Below are positions 35,777-44,106 of a DNA stretch of 60,825 nt, piece after piece. The number at the start of each line of letters is the position of its first letter. Position 1 is the first letter of the stretch. The DNA comes from an uncultured Alistipes sp. (lineage in GTDB: Bacteria > Bacteroidota > Bacteroidia > Bacteroidales > Rikenellaceae): positions 1 through 60,825 of the forward strand of contig CALUMM010000009.1 of NCBI GenBank assembly GCA_944321755.1, written 5' to 3'. Position numbers and translations under genes: made by a program. The notes under the pieces were generated by a model, which ran no database searches, was not told the DNA's origin, and was given only the letters and a program-made list of their open reading frames with translations.

Positions 35777-38700
35777 TTAAAAGTTGATGGTAACGCCACC
35801 CGAAACGGTGCGCAGAACCGAGTAGTTTGCCTGCGACTGTCCCTGGATGTACTGGCGCGGATCAAGACCCTTTCGTTTCGACAGCAAGGCCACATTGTCT
35901 GCCGCAACATAAATGCGCACGCTCGACATCTTGATGGCCTTTGCCCACTTTTGCGGCAAGGTGTATCCCAGGGTGATGTTGCGCAGGTTGAAATAGGAGG
36001 CGCTGATCATGTAGGGATCCAGGGCCTGGGTCTGATTGTTGTTGCCGTTGAGTTTGGGCACATTGGTGTTGGTGTTTTCGGGGGTCCAGGCATTCAGAAT
36101 ATCCTTGTGCCAGTTGGCGCCGTCCGAAGTACCGGCATGCATCAGACTCTTGTACATTGCATCGTACACCTTGCCTCCGATCTGGTAGTTTCCGGCAATC
36201 GAGAAGTCCAATCCTTTCCAGTTGAAATTGATCGTGATGCCGCCAATGAAATCGGGGATGGCCGTGCCGAGATAAAATTTGTCACCTACGGCATCCGTAT
36301 TCTCATAGGTCACCTTGGTCAGCGTCTCTTTTCCGGTTTCATCCGTTTCACGATGCCAATAAAGTGCATCTCCGGTTTCGGGATCCACCCCGGCCGATTT
36401 GAGCCCGTAGAAGTCCCATACCGAACCGCCGTCCTTGATGTTGTAATAGGAGAGGTGGGTGATACCCGTTTCCAGTTTGTCGGCCGGCAGATCCGTTACG
36501 GAGTTGGTATAGGTCGTTCCGGTCAGGATTACCTCCAGCGACGTATTTTTCGTCCGCAGAGGAACGGCACTGAGCGTGAATTCGAAGCCCTTGTTGATCA
36601 TGGTCATGATGTTCATCGGCTTGCTGGGGATGCCGGTCGACGGCGAGAACGGCATATCATAAAGCATGTCGCTCGTTTTCTTGTGGAAATATTCCGCATT
36701 GAGGTTGAACCGTGCGTCGAACAGCGAGACGTTGATGCCCGCATTGAGGTTGTTGGAAACCTCCCAGGTCAGATCCGGATTGCCCCAATAGACCTGGGTG
36801 ACGGAGAATTCGTCGCCGTTGGGGCTTACAGAGTACTGATCCTTGTAGGGATAGTAGTTCGGAATCTGGTTGTTTCCGGTCGTACCGTAAGAGACCTTGA
36901 ACGCTAAATTGTTAATCCACTCCACGTCTTTGAGGAAACTCTCCTGCGAAATGCGCCAGTTGGCTCCGACCGACCAGAAAACGCCCCAACGGTTCGCCTT
37001 GGCGAAGCGCGACGATCCGTCACCTCGGATATTGGCATCGATGTAATAACGATTGCCATATTCGTAATGGAGGCTTCCGAACCACGATTCGATCGTTTCG
37101 TCGTAAGTGTACGAGTTGAGATTCTGCATGGAGATGGCATTGCTGAATTCGCTGTTTTCCGGGTCGTAGTAGTTTTGCTTGGTTCCCGTGAAATAGCGGT
37201 ATTCCCATTTGTAGGATTCATGACCGGCCATGACGCTGAAGGCGTGATTGCCAATCGTCTTTTCATAGGTAAGCAACTGGTTACCCGTCAGGGTCTGATC
37301 CCGGAGTGTATAGCGGGTTCCTGTTCCGTTGTAGGTCTTGGCATCGCCGTATGAAGGCGTCATGAAGCTGACATTCTGCTGGTTGGTCAGGTCGTAGGAG
37401 AGATTGGCCGAGAACTTCAAGCCTTCCAGGATGCTCAGGTTGATACCGGCACGGGTACTGATCTGATCGGTCAGCGTTTCGTTCTTGTTGGCCTTGTCCG
37501 TTGCTACGATGTTCTGTCCCTTACCCCAGGAGCGGGTTCCATAGGTGCCGTCTCCGAAGTCGTAGATCCGACCTCCGTTCTCGTCGCGGATCAGATTTCC
37601 GTCCTTGTCGTAGGCGTAGACCGGGTAGATCGGGGCGATGCTCTGGATGAACATAAACGTATTGTTGTAATCGCTCAGTCTGGAGATCATCTGCGAATTC
37701 TGCTCTCCGTGCGAATAGGCGAGATTTCCGTAGAGGTCGACCCATTTGTTGACCTGGTAGGAGGCGTTGGCACGTCCCGAATAACGCGAATAGTCCGAGT
37801 TTTTGATGATACCTTCGTCGTTGAGATAGCCCAGGGACATGAAGTGCTTGAGTTTGTTATTTCCGCCCGAGATGCTGACATTGTACTCCTGACGCAGGCC
37901 TGCATGGAGTGCCTCGTCGCTCCAGTCATCCGTATAACGACGCTGGGTGGAGATGAGTTCTCCGTCTTCGGTCATGAGTTTGTCCGGAGTGGCCGAAATA
38001 TAGGGATTGTATCCCAGGCGATTCAAGATGACGCTTGCTGCCGTAGCACCATCTCCTTCCGTATTGACCAGATACTGATAAAAGGTCTTCAGATACTGGT
38101 CGGGAGAGGTCATGATGTCGTAATTGCCGACGCCGCGGGAGTTGACACCCACGCGAGCGTCGAACTGAACGTTTGTGCGGGTGGCGTTACCCTTTTTGGT
38201 GGAAATGATCACCAGACCGTTTGCGGCACGGGAACCGTACAGGGCGGTCGACACGGCATCCTTCGAGACGGAGATGGATTCGATATCCGCCGGATTGATG
38301 GCAGCGATGCTGCCGTTGTACGGAGCTCCGTCCACGATATAGAGCGGGTCGCTTCCGGCGTTGATCGAGCCGATGCCTCGGATCGAGATGGTGGAACTCG
38401 ATCCGGGTTGTCCCGATTGGGAGGCTACCTGAACACCGGGAACAAGGCCTTCGAGAGCTTTAGAAACGTTGGAGACCTGCAATTTTTTGAGTTCCTCACC
38501 GGATACTGCACTGACGGATCCCGTGAACGACTCCTTTTTTGCGGTACCGTATGCCACGACGATCACATCGTCGATTGCATGGGTATCTTCCTGTAAGGAT
38601 ACGTTGATTTGGGTTTTGCCGGCGATCGACACTGTTTGGGTTTGGTAGCCGATGAACGAGATTTTCAGTGTACCGTCAGCGGGAGCCGAGATTGAAAAAC

Positions 38701-38878
38701 GTCCGTTGGCATCGGTTGTCGTACCGACAGTCGTACCCTCCACCAGAACCGTAGCTCCGGCGATCGGTCGATTGTCCATATTGGCAACCGTACCGGTTAC
38801 TTGCTTACTTTGCGCGGAGGCGAGCAGCACTCCCCCCCCCACAATGGCAATTAACGATAGTAGGAAATTTCTTACCAT
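35777..38878 (-). CDS. SusC-type TonB-dependent transporter (left operon, promoter currently facing it)
   Basis: 1033-aa outer-membrane importer. Signal peptide (about 1-22, ending LLASAQ), carboxypeptidase-regulatory-like domain (about 25-100), plug (AIDDVIVVAYGTAKKESFTGS, IRGIGSINAGSDPLYIVDG), barrel and the terminal VTINF. It has no STN domain, and no sigma/FecR pair is adjacent, so control is not by transenvelope signalling. Instead the start codon lies 18 nt from one arm of a 23-bp inverted repeat next to a strong promoter. Codons 14-17 of the signal peptide contain a G9 run; loss or gain of one G would destroy the protein. Confidence 0.93.
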   Translation of the reverse strand: MVRNFLLSLIAIVGGGVLLASAQSKQVTGTVANMDNRPIAGATVLVEGTTVGTTTDANGRFSISAPADGTLKISFIGYQTQTVSIAGKTQINVSLQEDTHAIDDVIVVAYGTAKKESFTGSVSAVSGEELKKLQVSNVSKALEGLVPGVQVASQSGQPGSSSTISIRGIGSINAGSDPLYIVDGAPYNGSIAAINPADIESISVSKDAVSTALYGSRAANGLVIISTKKGNATRTNVQFDARVGVNSRGVGNYDIMTSPDQYLKTFYQYLVNTEGDGATAASVILNRLGYNPYISATPDKLMTEDGELISTQRRYTDDWSDEALHAGLRQEYNVSISGGNNKLKHFMSLGYLNDEGIIKNSDYSRYSGRANASYQVNKWVDLYGNLAYSHGEQNSQMISRLSDYNNTFMFIQSIAPIYPVYAYDKDGNLIRDENGGRIYDFGDGTYGTRSWGKGQNIVATDKANKNETLTDQISTRAGINLSILEGLKFSANLSYDLTNQQNVSFMTPSYGDAKTYNGTGTRYTLRDQTLTGNQLLTYEKTIGNHAFSVMAGHESYKWEYRYFTGTKQNYYDPENSEFSNAISMQNLNSYTYDETIESWFGSLHYEYGNRYYIDANIRGDGSSRFAKANRWGVFWSVGANWRISQESFLKDVEWINNLAFKVSYGTTGNNQIPNYYPYKDQYSVSPNGDEFSVTQVYWGNPDLTWEVSNNLNAGINVSLFDARFNLNAEYFHKKTSDMLYDMPFSPSTGIPSKPMNIMTMINKGFEFTLSAVPLRTKNTSLEVILTGTTYTNSVTDLPADKLETGITHLSYYNIKDGGSVWDFYGLKSAGVDPETGDALYWHRETDETGKETLTKVTYENTDAVGDKFYLGTAIPDFIGGITINFNWKGLDFSIAGNYQIGGKVYDAMYKSLMHAGTSDGANWHKDILNAWTPENTNTNVPKLNGNNNQTQALDPYMISASYFNLRNITLGYTLPQKWAKAIKMSSVRIYVAADNVALLSKRKGLDPRQYIQGQSQANYSVLRTVSGGVTINF
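38832..38840 (-). repeat. G9 homopolymer in the susC signal-peptide codons
   Basis: Nine consecutive G on the coding strand (C on the plus strand) encode part of IVGGGV. The current length keeps the frame open. Such runs are classic slippage sites. Confidence 0.9.
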
Positions 38879-38896
38879 AAGCGTTAATTTTAATTG

Positions 38897-38919
38897 TTTT
38901 TAAAATAAAAAGTCCACGG
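38897..38919 (-). repeat. Left 23-bp inverted repeat (IRL) of the invertible segment
   Basis: Read on the minus strand it begins CCGTGGACTTTTTATTTT and ends with five A. It is identical to 40639-40661 on the plus strand. The -7 promoter box abuts its inner edge, so transcription would start inside the repeat. Confidence 0.95.
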
Positions 38920-38951
38920 CAAAGGTAGGCAAATGCGAAAAGCTTTACAAA
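38920..38951 (-). promoter_or_regulatory. Invertible promoter facing the left susCD operon
   Basis: On the minus strand: TTTG (38951-38948), exactly 20 nt, TACCTTTG (38927-38920). This is an ideal Bacteroidetes promoter. It lies inside the segment bounded by the inverted repeats. No equivalent promoter is present inside the right end, so only one of the two operons is served at a time. Confidence 0.88.
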
Positions 38952-39048
38952 TAAACGACGAAAAAAATCAAACAAGGTGATATTATTGTTCATTTAGGAC
39001 AAAATACATTACATTTTCATCGTATTTATAAAAAATAAATTGCAATTT

Positions 39049-39071
39049 AAAACCGCTGTTTTGCGGTTTTT
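39049..39071. terminator. Bidirectional hairpin terminator after the recombinase gene
   Basis: AAAACCGC (39049-39056) pairs with GCGGTTTT (39063-39070), followed by more T on the plus strand. On the minus strand it lies between the recombinase stop codon and the invertible promoter, so it would shield susC from recombinase transcription. Confidence 0.7.
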
Positions 39072-39152
39072 CGGACTTTGACTCCTATTTTCATCTTTTT
39101 TTCTTCTTGTTTTCTTCTATTTCCCGGCTTTTTCCAGCCAATCGGACGATGA

Positions 39153-40397
39153 TCAGATTTCAACCGGGACCGGAACCAGGTCCTGATACAGGCTGTCGAT
39201 CTTCTTCGAAAGAAGCATCATGTCCCTTTCGAGTTTCGAGGGGGTGATCTTCGCATAGATCTGTGTCGTCCGCACGCTTTTATGTCCCAGCAACTCACTG
39301 ATCGTCTCGATTGCCATCCCCTGTGAGAGTGTAATCGTGGTAGCAAACGTATGGCGTGCCACATGAAACGTAATCCGACGGGTGATGCCCGCCATGGCCA
39401 TCAGCCGCTCAAGACACGAATTGCACCAACCGTTGGTCGGCAGGTCGAATATGGGGGTGTCGCATCCGTCGGGCAGATACTTCCGGACGATCGCACGGGC
39501 CACGTCGAACAGCCGTATATGGACCGGAGAGCCGGTTTTTTGGCGGAACGTATGGATCCACAGGCAATCGCGTGTCCTCTGGAGATGCCGGGGCGTCAGC
39601 CTGCGAAGATCGATATAGGAGAGTCCCGTGAAGCAGCTGAACAGAAAGGCATCCCGGATCAGTTGCAGAGTTGGTGACTCGGGTTTGAGGCGTATGATGC
39701 TCCGCAGTTCCGGCATGGAAAGGTAATTCCGGGTGACGGATTCGCAATTCAACTTGTAGTCGGCGAACGGATTACGATCCATGTATCCGTGTTCCCGCGC
39801 CAGCATGAGGATATGTTTGAAGGCAATCATATAGACCCAGGTCGTATTCTTCTTGCGGTTGCATTCCAACACCATGTAACGGTGGAAATCCGCCAGAAAT
39901 TTACGGTCTATCTCTTTGAAACGAAGGTCGTTGCATCCATAATGCTCCGGAATGAACCTTTCAAGATGACGGTATACGCTTCTGTATTTATAATAGGTCG
40001 TCTTGCTTCGGGAGATTCCGACCATGCGATGAAATTCGTCGTTATGCCTGCGGAAAAAGTCCAACAGACCGTGTTTTCGCTGGTCGATTCCCAAATAGCG
40101 CTCCTTGATCATGCAGGGAGTTACCGGGACCTGTTCGCAAAGCAACGTATGATAGCAATGTTCAATACGATAGTGGATCCGGTCGAGTTGTTCATTGACG
40201 AGCAACGCTTGGCTGCTCCGTCCGATGGCACGTCCCAGACTGGCATTCCAAAGCTTGAGCGGTACGGATTGTCGGGTCGAGATTTGCGTGCGTTCGCCGT
40301 TGAGGGTGATGCGCCCCATGATGGGAATATTCCCATTCCGCAAAGGGGCATTTTTCTTGGCGTAAAACAGGATTTTAAACGTGTTTCTCATGCTCAT
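39153..40397 (-). CDS. Tyrosine site-specific recombinase (IntDOT-like family)
   Basis: 414 aa. An N-terminal arm-binding part and a SAM-like core-binding domain (about 105-210, LLDFFRRHNDEFHRM, YKYRSVYRHLERFI) precede the catalytic domain. Residues seen: lysine in RQKTG, H345 and R348 in HVARHTFA, histidine in LLGHKSVRTTQIYAKI and the nucleophile Y381. The first catalytic arginine is replaced by S260 in FTGLSYIDL, a change known in IntDOT. It lies between two inverted repeats with susC genes on both sides and no conjugation or phage genes nearby, so inversion rather than integration is its likely job. An alternative start two codons later is possible. Confidence 0.92.
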   Translation of the reverse strand: MSMRNTFKILFYAKKNAPLRNGNIPIMGRITLNGERTQISTRQSVPLKLWNASLGRAIGRSSQALLVNEQLDRIHYRIEHCYHTLLCEQVPVTPCMIKERYLGIDQRKHGLLDFFRRHNDEFHRMVGISRSKTTYYKYRSVYRHLERFIPEHYGCNDLRFKEIDRKFLADFHRYMVLECNRKKNTTWVYMIAFKHILMLAREHGYMDRNPFADYKLNCESVTRNYLSMPELRSIIRLKPESPTLQLIRDAFLFSCFTGLSYIDLRRLTPRHLQRTRDCLWIHTFRQKTGSPVHIRLFDVARAIVRKYLPDGCDTPIFDLPTNGWCNSCLERLMAMAGITRRITFHVARHTFATTITLSQGMAIETISELLGHKSVRTTQIYAKITPSKLERDMMLLSKKIDSLYQDLVPVPVEI

Positions 40398-40638
40398 AAC
40401 CTAACGATTTCGATCCCTAAAGGTAACGTTTAAGTAACGACCGAAACTTCCATGATCAAATCCAAACGGCGTATTTTCAAATGAATGATCCTTTGTTTGG
40501 GGTTACCTCCCGGTAACGGACCGCCTGCACTTCCGGATCGGAGAAATTGATTGTCCGCTCACAATCAATAATTTGCGGATTTACGTGGATATCCGCACTA
40601 ACGCATTTATGCTCAGGTATTTAAAGACTCGATCCGGT
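40398..40638. promoter_or_regulatory. Recombinase upstream region: candidate promoter and repeats
   Basis: On the minus strand TACCTTTA (40425-40418) is a near match to TAnnTTTG, 21 nt before the recombinase start. GTAACG occurs three times between 40423 and 40520, twice followed by ACC or GACC. ATTGATTGT (40546-40554) and ACAATCAAT (40561-40569) form a 9-bp inverted repeat, and GCGGAT/ATCCGC a further hairpin. They may be recombinase accessory sites. No plus-strand TAnnTTTG box lies near the right repeat. Confidence 0.4.
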
Positions 40639-40661
40639 CCGTGGACTTTTTATTTTAAAAA
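40639..40661 (+). repeat. Right 23-bp inverted repeat (IRR) of the invertible segment
   Basis: Exact inverted copy of 38897-38919. It lies 98 nt before the start codon of the right susC. The inner flank (GATCCGGT) contains no promoter in the present orientation. Confidence 0.95.
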
Positions 40662-40700
40662 AACAACGGAATAACATTTTATCCCATTCAGCTTGAAGAA

Positions 40701-40720
40701 CCCGAATACACCCATTCGGG
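40701..40720 (+). promoter_or_regulatory. Hairpin in the right susC leader
   Basis: CCCGAAT (40701-40707) pairs with ATTCGGG (40714-40720). No T run follows, so it is more likely an mRNA leader structure than a terminator. Confidence 0.45.
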
Positions 40721-40759
40721 CGTTATGGATTCGTACACTCACTTCTAAACCATTTATGC

Positions 40760-43700
40760 ATGAGAAAATTTTTACTGCTGTTAATCATCATTAACCTGAG
40801 CTTGTCGAGTGCTTTTGCACAGGTTAAGGTGTCCGGTAGCGTGACGGATTCCGAAGACGGAATGCCGATTATCGGTGCTACCGTGACTGTGAAGGGTACC
40901 GCCAGCGGAACCGTCACCGATACGAAAGGTGCGTTTACCATCTCGCTGCCTTCCACCCCCGGAACGATCATCGTCTCGTTCCTCGGGTATCAGGAACGGG
41001 TGATCGCCGTGTCGAAGGGTATGACCCGTGTGGACGTGAAACTCGAAAAATCGACCACCGCAATCGACGATGTCGTCGTGACGGGTTTCAAAAATGCCAA
41101 GAAGGAGACTTTTACGGGATCCTCGGTCAAGATCAGTGCCGATGATATCGCCATCGCCGGTGTGACCGACGTGAGCCGTATGCTCGAAGGCCAGGTGGCC
41201 GGCGTCTCGGTCCAGAACGTCTCCAGTACGTTCGGTTCGGCCCCCAAGGTCCGCATCCGCGGTGTGACGTCGCTCAGCGGTGAGAACAAACCCCTTTGGG
41301 TCGTGGACGGAGTCGTCCTGGAGGATGTGGTCAACATCTCCAACGACCAGCTTTCGAGCGGTGACCCCACGACGCTGCTCGGATCCTCCGTAGCCGGTAT
41401 CAACGCCTCGGATATCGAGACGTTCGACATCCTGAAGGATGCCGCCGCAACGGCTCTCTACGGTGCCCGTGCCATGAACGGTGTCGTGGTGATCACCACC
41501 AAGAAAGGTAAGCAGGGCGCTCCCCGGATCTCCTATACGGGCAACTTTACGATCCGTACCAAACCGCGCTATTCGAATTTCGACATCATGAACTCCGCCG
41601 ACCAGATGGCCGTCTATTCGGAGTTCGAACGCAAGGGCCTCCTCAATCAGGATATCGTCAACACCTCGAATTCGGGTGTCTACGGACTGATGTACAATGC
41701 CATTGCGGCCTACGACCCCGAAACGGGATTCGGACTGGCCAATACGCGGGAGGCGCGGAATGCCTTCCTGATGCAGTACGCCAAGGCCAATACCGACTGG
41801 TTCGATATCCTCTTTACGCACAACCTGCTCCAGGAGCACTCGCTGAGCATCTCGACCGGTACCGAGAAGTCGCGGACCTACGCCTCGATCGGTTTCATGA
41901 ACGATGCCGGATGGTCGGTTGCCGACAACGTGAGCCGTTATACGCTCAACTTCCGCAACGATTACGACATCAGCCGCAAGATTTCGGTCGGCTTCCAGGC
42001 CGTGGCGTCGCTGCGTCAGCAGGAGGCGCCGGGATCCTATCAGCGGTCGATCGACGTGGTGAGCGGCGAGTGGTCGCGTGACTTCGACATCAACCCCTTC
42101 AGCTATGCGCTCAATACGAGCCGGACGGTCCGCCCCTACGACAACGACGGCAATCTGGAGTACGTGACGATGAACTACGCTCCGTTCAACATCCTTAAAG
42201 AGCTGCAGGAGAACAAGATCCAGCTCAATGTGATGGATGCCAAGCTGCAGGGACAGTTCGACTACAACATCGTCAAGGGGCTCCGTTTCAACTTCACGGG
42301 AATGCTCCGTTATGTCAAGAGCGACCAGGTTCACCGGATTACCGAGGAGTCGAACGTCGCCGGAGCCTACCGTGCCGACGGCAACTCGACGATCCGCCAG
42401 CGGAACCGCTACTTGTGGACCAATCCCGACGATCCGAATGCCGAGCCGGTTTCGGTCATGGAGCAGGGCGGTTTCTACAACACGACCAACAATACGATGC
42501 TCAACTACGAGGTGCGCGCTTCGTTTGCCTACAACAAGGTCTGGAACAATGTCCGCACCCATGAATTGAGCATTCTGGCCGGTACGCAGATCAAGTATCT
42601 GGAGCGCGACAAGGAGACGGCGATCCAGGCCGGTTATCAGTACAACATGGGCGGCGTGGTCTTCAACAACCCGCTGTTCTACCGCATGATGAACGACCGC
42701 CAGCTGGATCTTTTCACGGCGACGACCTATCAGGACCGTTTCGTGGCCTTCTATGCCAATGCCGACTACGCCTTCGACCGGAAATACTCCGTTTCGGCCA
42801 CGGTGCGTTACGACGGAAGTAATGCGCTGGGTTCGAGTTCGAGCGCCCGGTGGCTTCCTACGTGGAACTTCGGAGCCAAGTGGAACCTGCAGAACGAACC
42901 CTTCCTGGAGGATGTGGAGTGGCTCGATGTCCTGAGCGCGCGTCTGAGCTACGGTCTGACGGCCAGTATGCCCAATGCGTCGAATGCCGCAGCCGTCTAT
43001 TACAGCTCCCAGGTATACCGTCCGGGCTGGAGCGAGAACCAGATCAGCATCGATGCGCTGGCCAACTCCGAGTTGACGTGGGAGAAGAGCTACCAGTTCA
43101 ATGCGGGCTTCGACCTCACGCTCTTCGACAACCGGCTCAACTTCTCGATCGACTATTTCAACCGTCAGGGCTTTGACCTGATCGCCTATATCAAGACCTC
43201 GGGAATCGGCGGACAGTCGTGGAAACTGGCCAACTACGCCGACCTCGATTCGCATGGTGTGGACATCACGCTGGGCGGTACGCTCATCCGGACGAAGAAC
43301 GTGACCTGGACCGCAAACTTCACGTTCGGCTATTCGGAGAATACGATCAAGAACGCCAAGGACCAACCGTCGGTTTACGACCTGGTGAAGAGCGAGGGCG
43401 GCAACAAGGAGGGCTATCCGGTGAACAGCCTCTTCTCGATTCCCTTTACGCGGCTCGATCCCCAGACCGGTATTCCGCTGTTCATCAATGCCGACGGCGA
43501 GGAGAGCCAGGATGTGAACATGCAGGGTACGGAGACCGACTTCCTGAAATACGAAGGCCCGGTGGACCCGAAATACACGGGCGGTTTCAATACGTCGGTT
43601 CGTTTCAAGAACTTCACGTTCAACGCCTTCTTCACCTACCAGGCCGGGAACAAGATCCGTCTGACGCCCGCCTACAATGCGCAGTACAGCGATCTGGACG

Positions 43701-44077
43701 CCATGTCGAACGAATTCAAGAACCGGTTCCTGATGACGGGCGACAACATCTCGCCGTCGATTTCGGACTGGGTTCACCAGTCGATTTCGCTCGATCAGGG
43801 CTATCCTTACGTCAACTACAACTATTCGACGGCCCGGGTCGTGAAGGGCGATTTCATTCGGCTGAAGACCATTTCGCTCAATTACGATTTCTCTCCGGCG
43901 TGGGTCAGCAAGAGCCGTTTCTTCCGGACTGCAAGTCTGCGCCTGACGGTCAAGGACCCGTGGTTGATCTATGCGGACAAGGCGCTGAAGGGTCAGGATC
44001 CCGAGTTCTTCAATACGGGAGGTGTGGCCATGCCTACCACGACGCAGTTTACGCTTTCGCTGAACCTCGGATTCTAA
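40760..44077 (+). CDS. SusC/RagA-type TonB-dependent transporter (right operon)
   Basis: 1105-aa outer-membrane importer. Signal peptide (about 1-21, ending SSAFAQ), carboxypeptidase-regulatory-like domain (about 24-100), plug (AIDDVVVTGFKNAKKETFTGS, VRIRGVTSLSGENKPLWVVDG), barrel and terminal SLNLGF. No STN domain. It differs clearly from the left SusC and has no promoter of its own in view; it is predicted silent until the segment 38897-40661 flips. SusD, a zinc peptidase-like lipoprotein and a DUF4302 lipoprotein follow, a set suggesting protein or peptide use, as for RagAB. Confidence 0.94.
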   Translation: MRKFLLLLIIINLSLSSAFAQVKVSGSVTDSEDGMPIIGATVTVKGTASGTVTDTKGAFTISLPSTPGTIIVSFLGYQERVIAVSKGMTRVDVKLEKSTTAIDDVVVTGFKNAKKETFTGSSVKISADDIAIAGVTDVSRMLEGQVAGVSVQNVSSTFGSAPKVRIRGVTSLSGENKPLWVVDGVVLEDVVNISNDQLSSGDPTTLLGSSVAGINASDIETFDILKDAAATALYGARAMNGVVVITTKKGKQGAPRISYTGNFTIRTKPRYSNFDIMNSADQMAVYSEFERKGLLNQDIVNTSNSGVYGLMYNAIAAYDPETGFGLANTREARNAFLMQYAKANTDWFDILFTHNLLQEHSLSISTGTEKSRTYASIGFMNDAGWSVADNVSRYTLNFRNDYDISRKISVGFQAVASLRQQEAPGSYQRSIDVVSGEWSRDFDINPFSYALNTSRTVRPYDNDGNLEYVTMNYAPFNILKELQENKIQLNVMDAKLQGQFDYNIVKGLRFNFTGMLRYVKSDQVHRITEESNVAGAYRADGNSTIRQRNRYLWTNPDDPNAEPVSVMEQGGFYNTTNNTMLNYEVRASFAYNKVWNNVRTHELSILAGTQIKYLERDKETAIQAGYQYNMGGVVFNNPLFYRMMNDRQLDLFTATTYQDRFVAFYANADYAFDRKYSVSATVRYDGSNALGSSSSARWLPTWNFGAKWNLQNEPFLEDVEWLDVLSARLSYGLTASMPNASNAAAVYYSSQVYRPGWSENQISIDALANSELTWEKSYQFNAGFDLTLFDNRLNFSIDYFNRQGFDLIAYIKTSGIGGQSWKLANYADLDSHGVDITLGGTLIRTKNVTWTANFTFGYSENTIKNAKDQPSVYDLVKSEGGNKEGYPVNSLFSIPFTRLDPQTGIPLFINADGEESQDVNMQGTETDFLKYEGPVDPKYTGGFNTSVRFKNFTFNAFFTYQAGNKIRLTPAYNAQYSDLDAMSNEFKNRFLMTGDNISPSISDWVHQSISLDQGYPYVNYNYSTARVVKGDFIRLKTISLNYDFSPAWVSKSRFFRTASLRLTVKDPWLIYADKALKGQDPEFFNTGGVAMPTTTQFTLSLNLGF

Positions 44078-44106
44078 ATGATTATTGAACCAACAAAGAG
44101 ACAGTT

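Larger units (their letters stand above)
38897..40661. mobile_element. Predicted invertible DNA segment with its own tyrosine recombinase
   Basis: Two exact 23-bp inverted repeats (38897-38919, 40639-40661) enclose about 1.72 kb holding one promoter, one hairpin terminator and one tyrosine recombinase gene. Outside each repeat lies the leader of a susC gene pointing outward. No matching target-site duplication is seen next to the repeats, which argues against a transposon. Inversion would move the promoter from the left operon (SusC 35777-38878) to the right operon (SusC 40760-44077). This is inferred from sequence architecture only. Confidence 0.85.

Noticed and set aside
38897-40661. Recombinase plus 23-bp inverted repeats read as a small transposon
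   Set aside because: No target-site duplication next to the repeats (left flank ends AATTG, right begins AACAA), no DDE transposase, and the repeats lie precisely at two susC leaders next to one promoter, which fits an inversion unit better.
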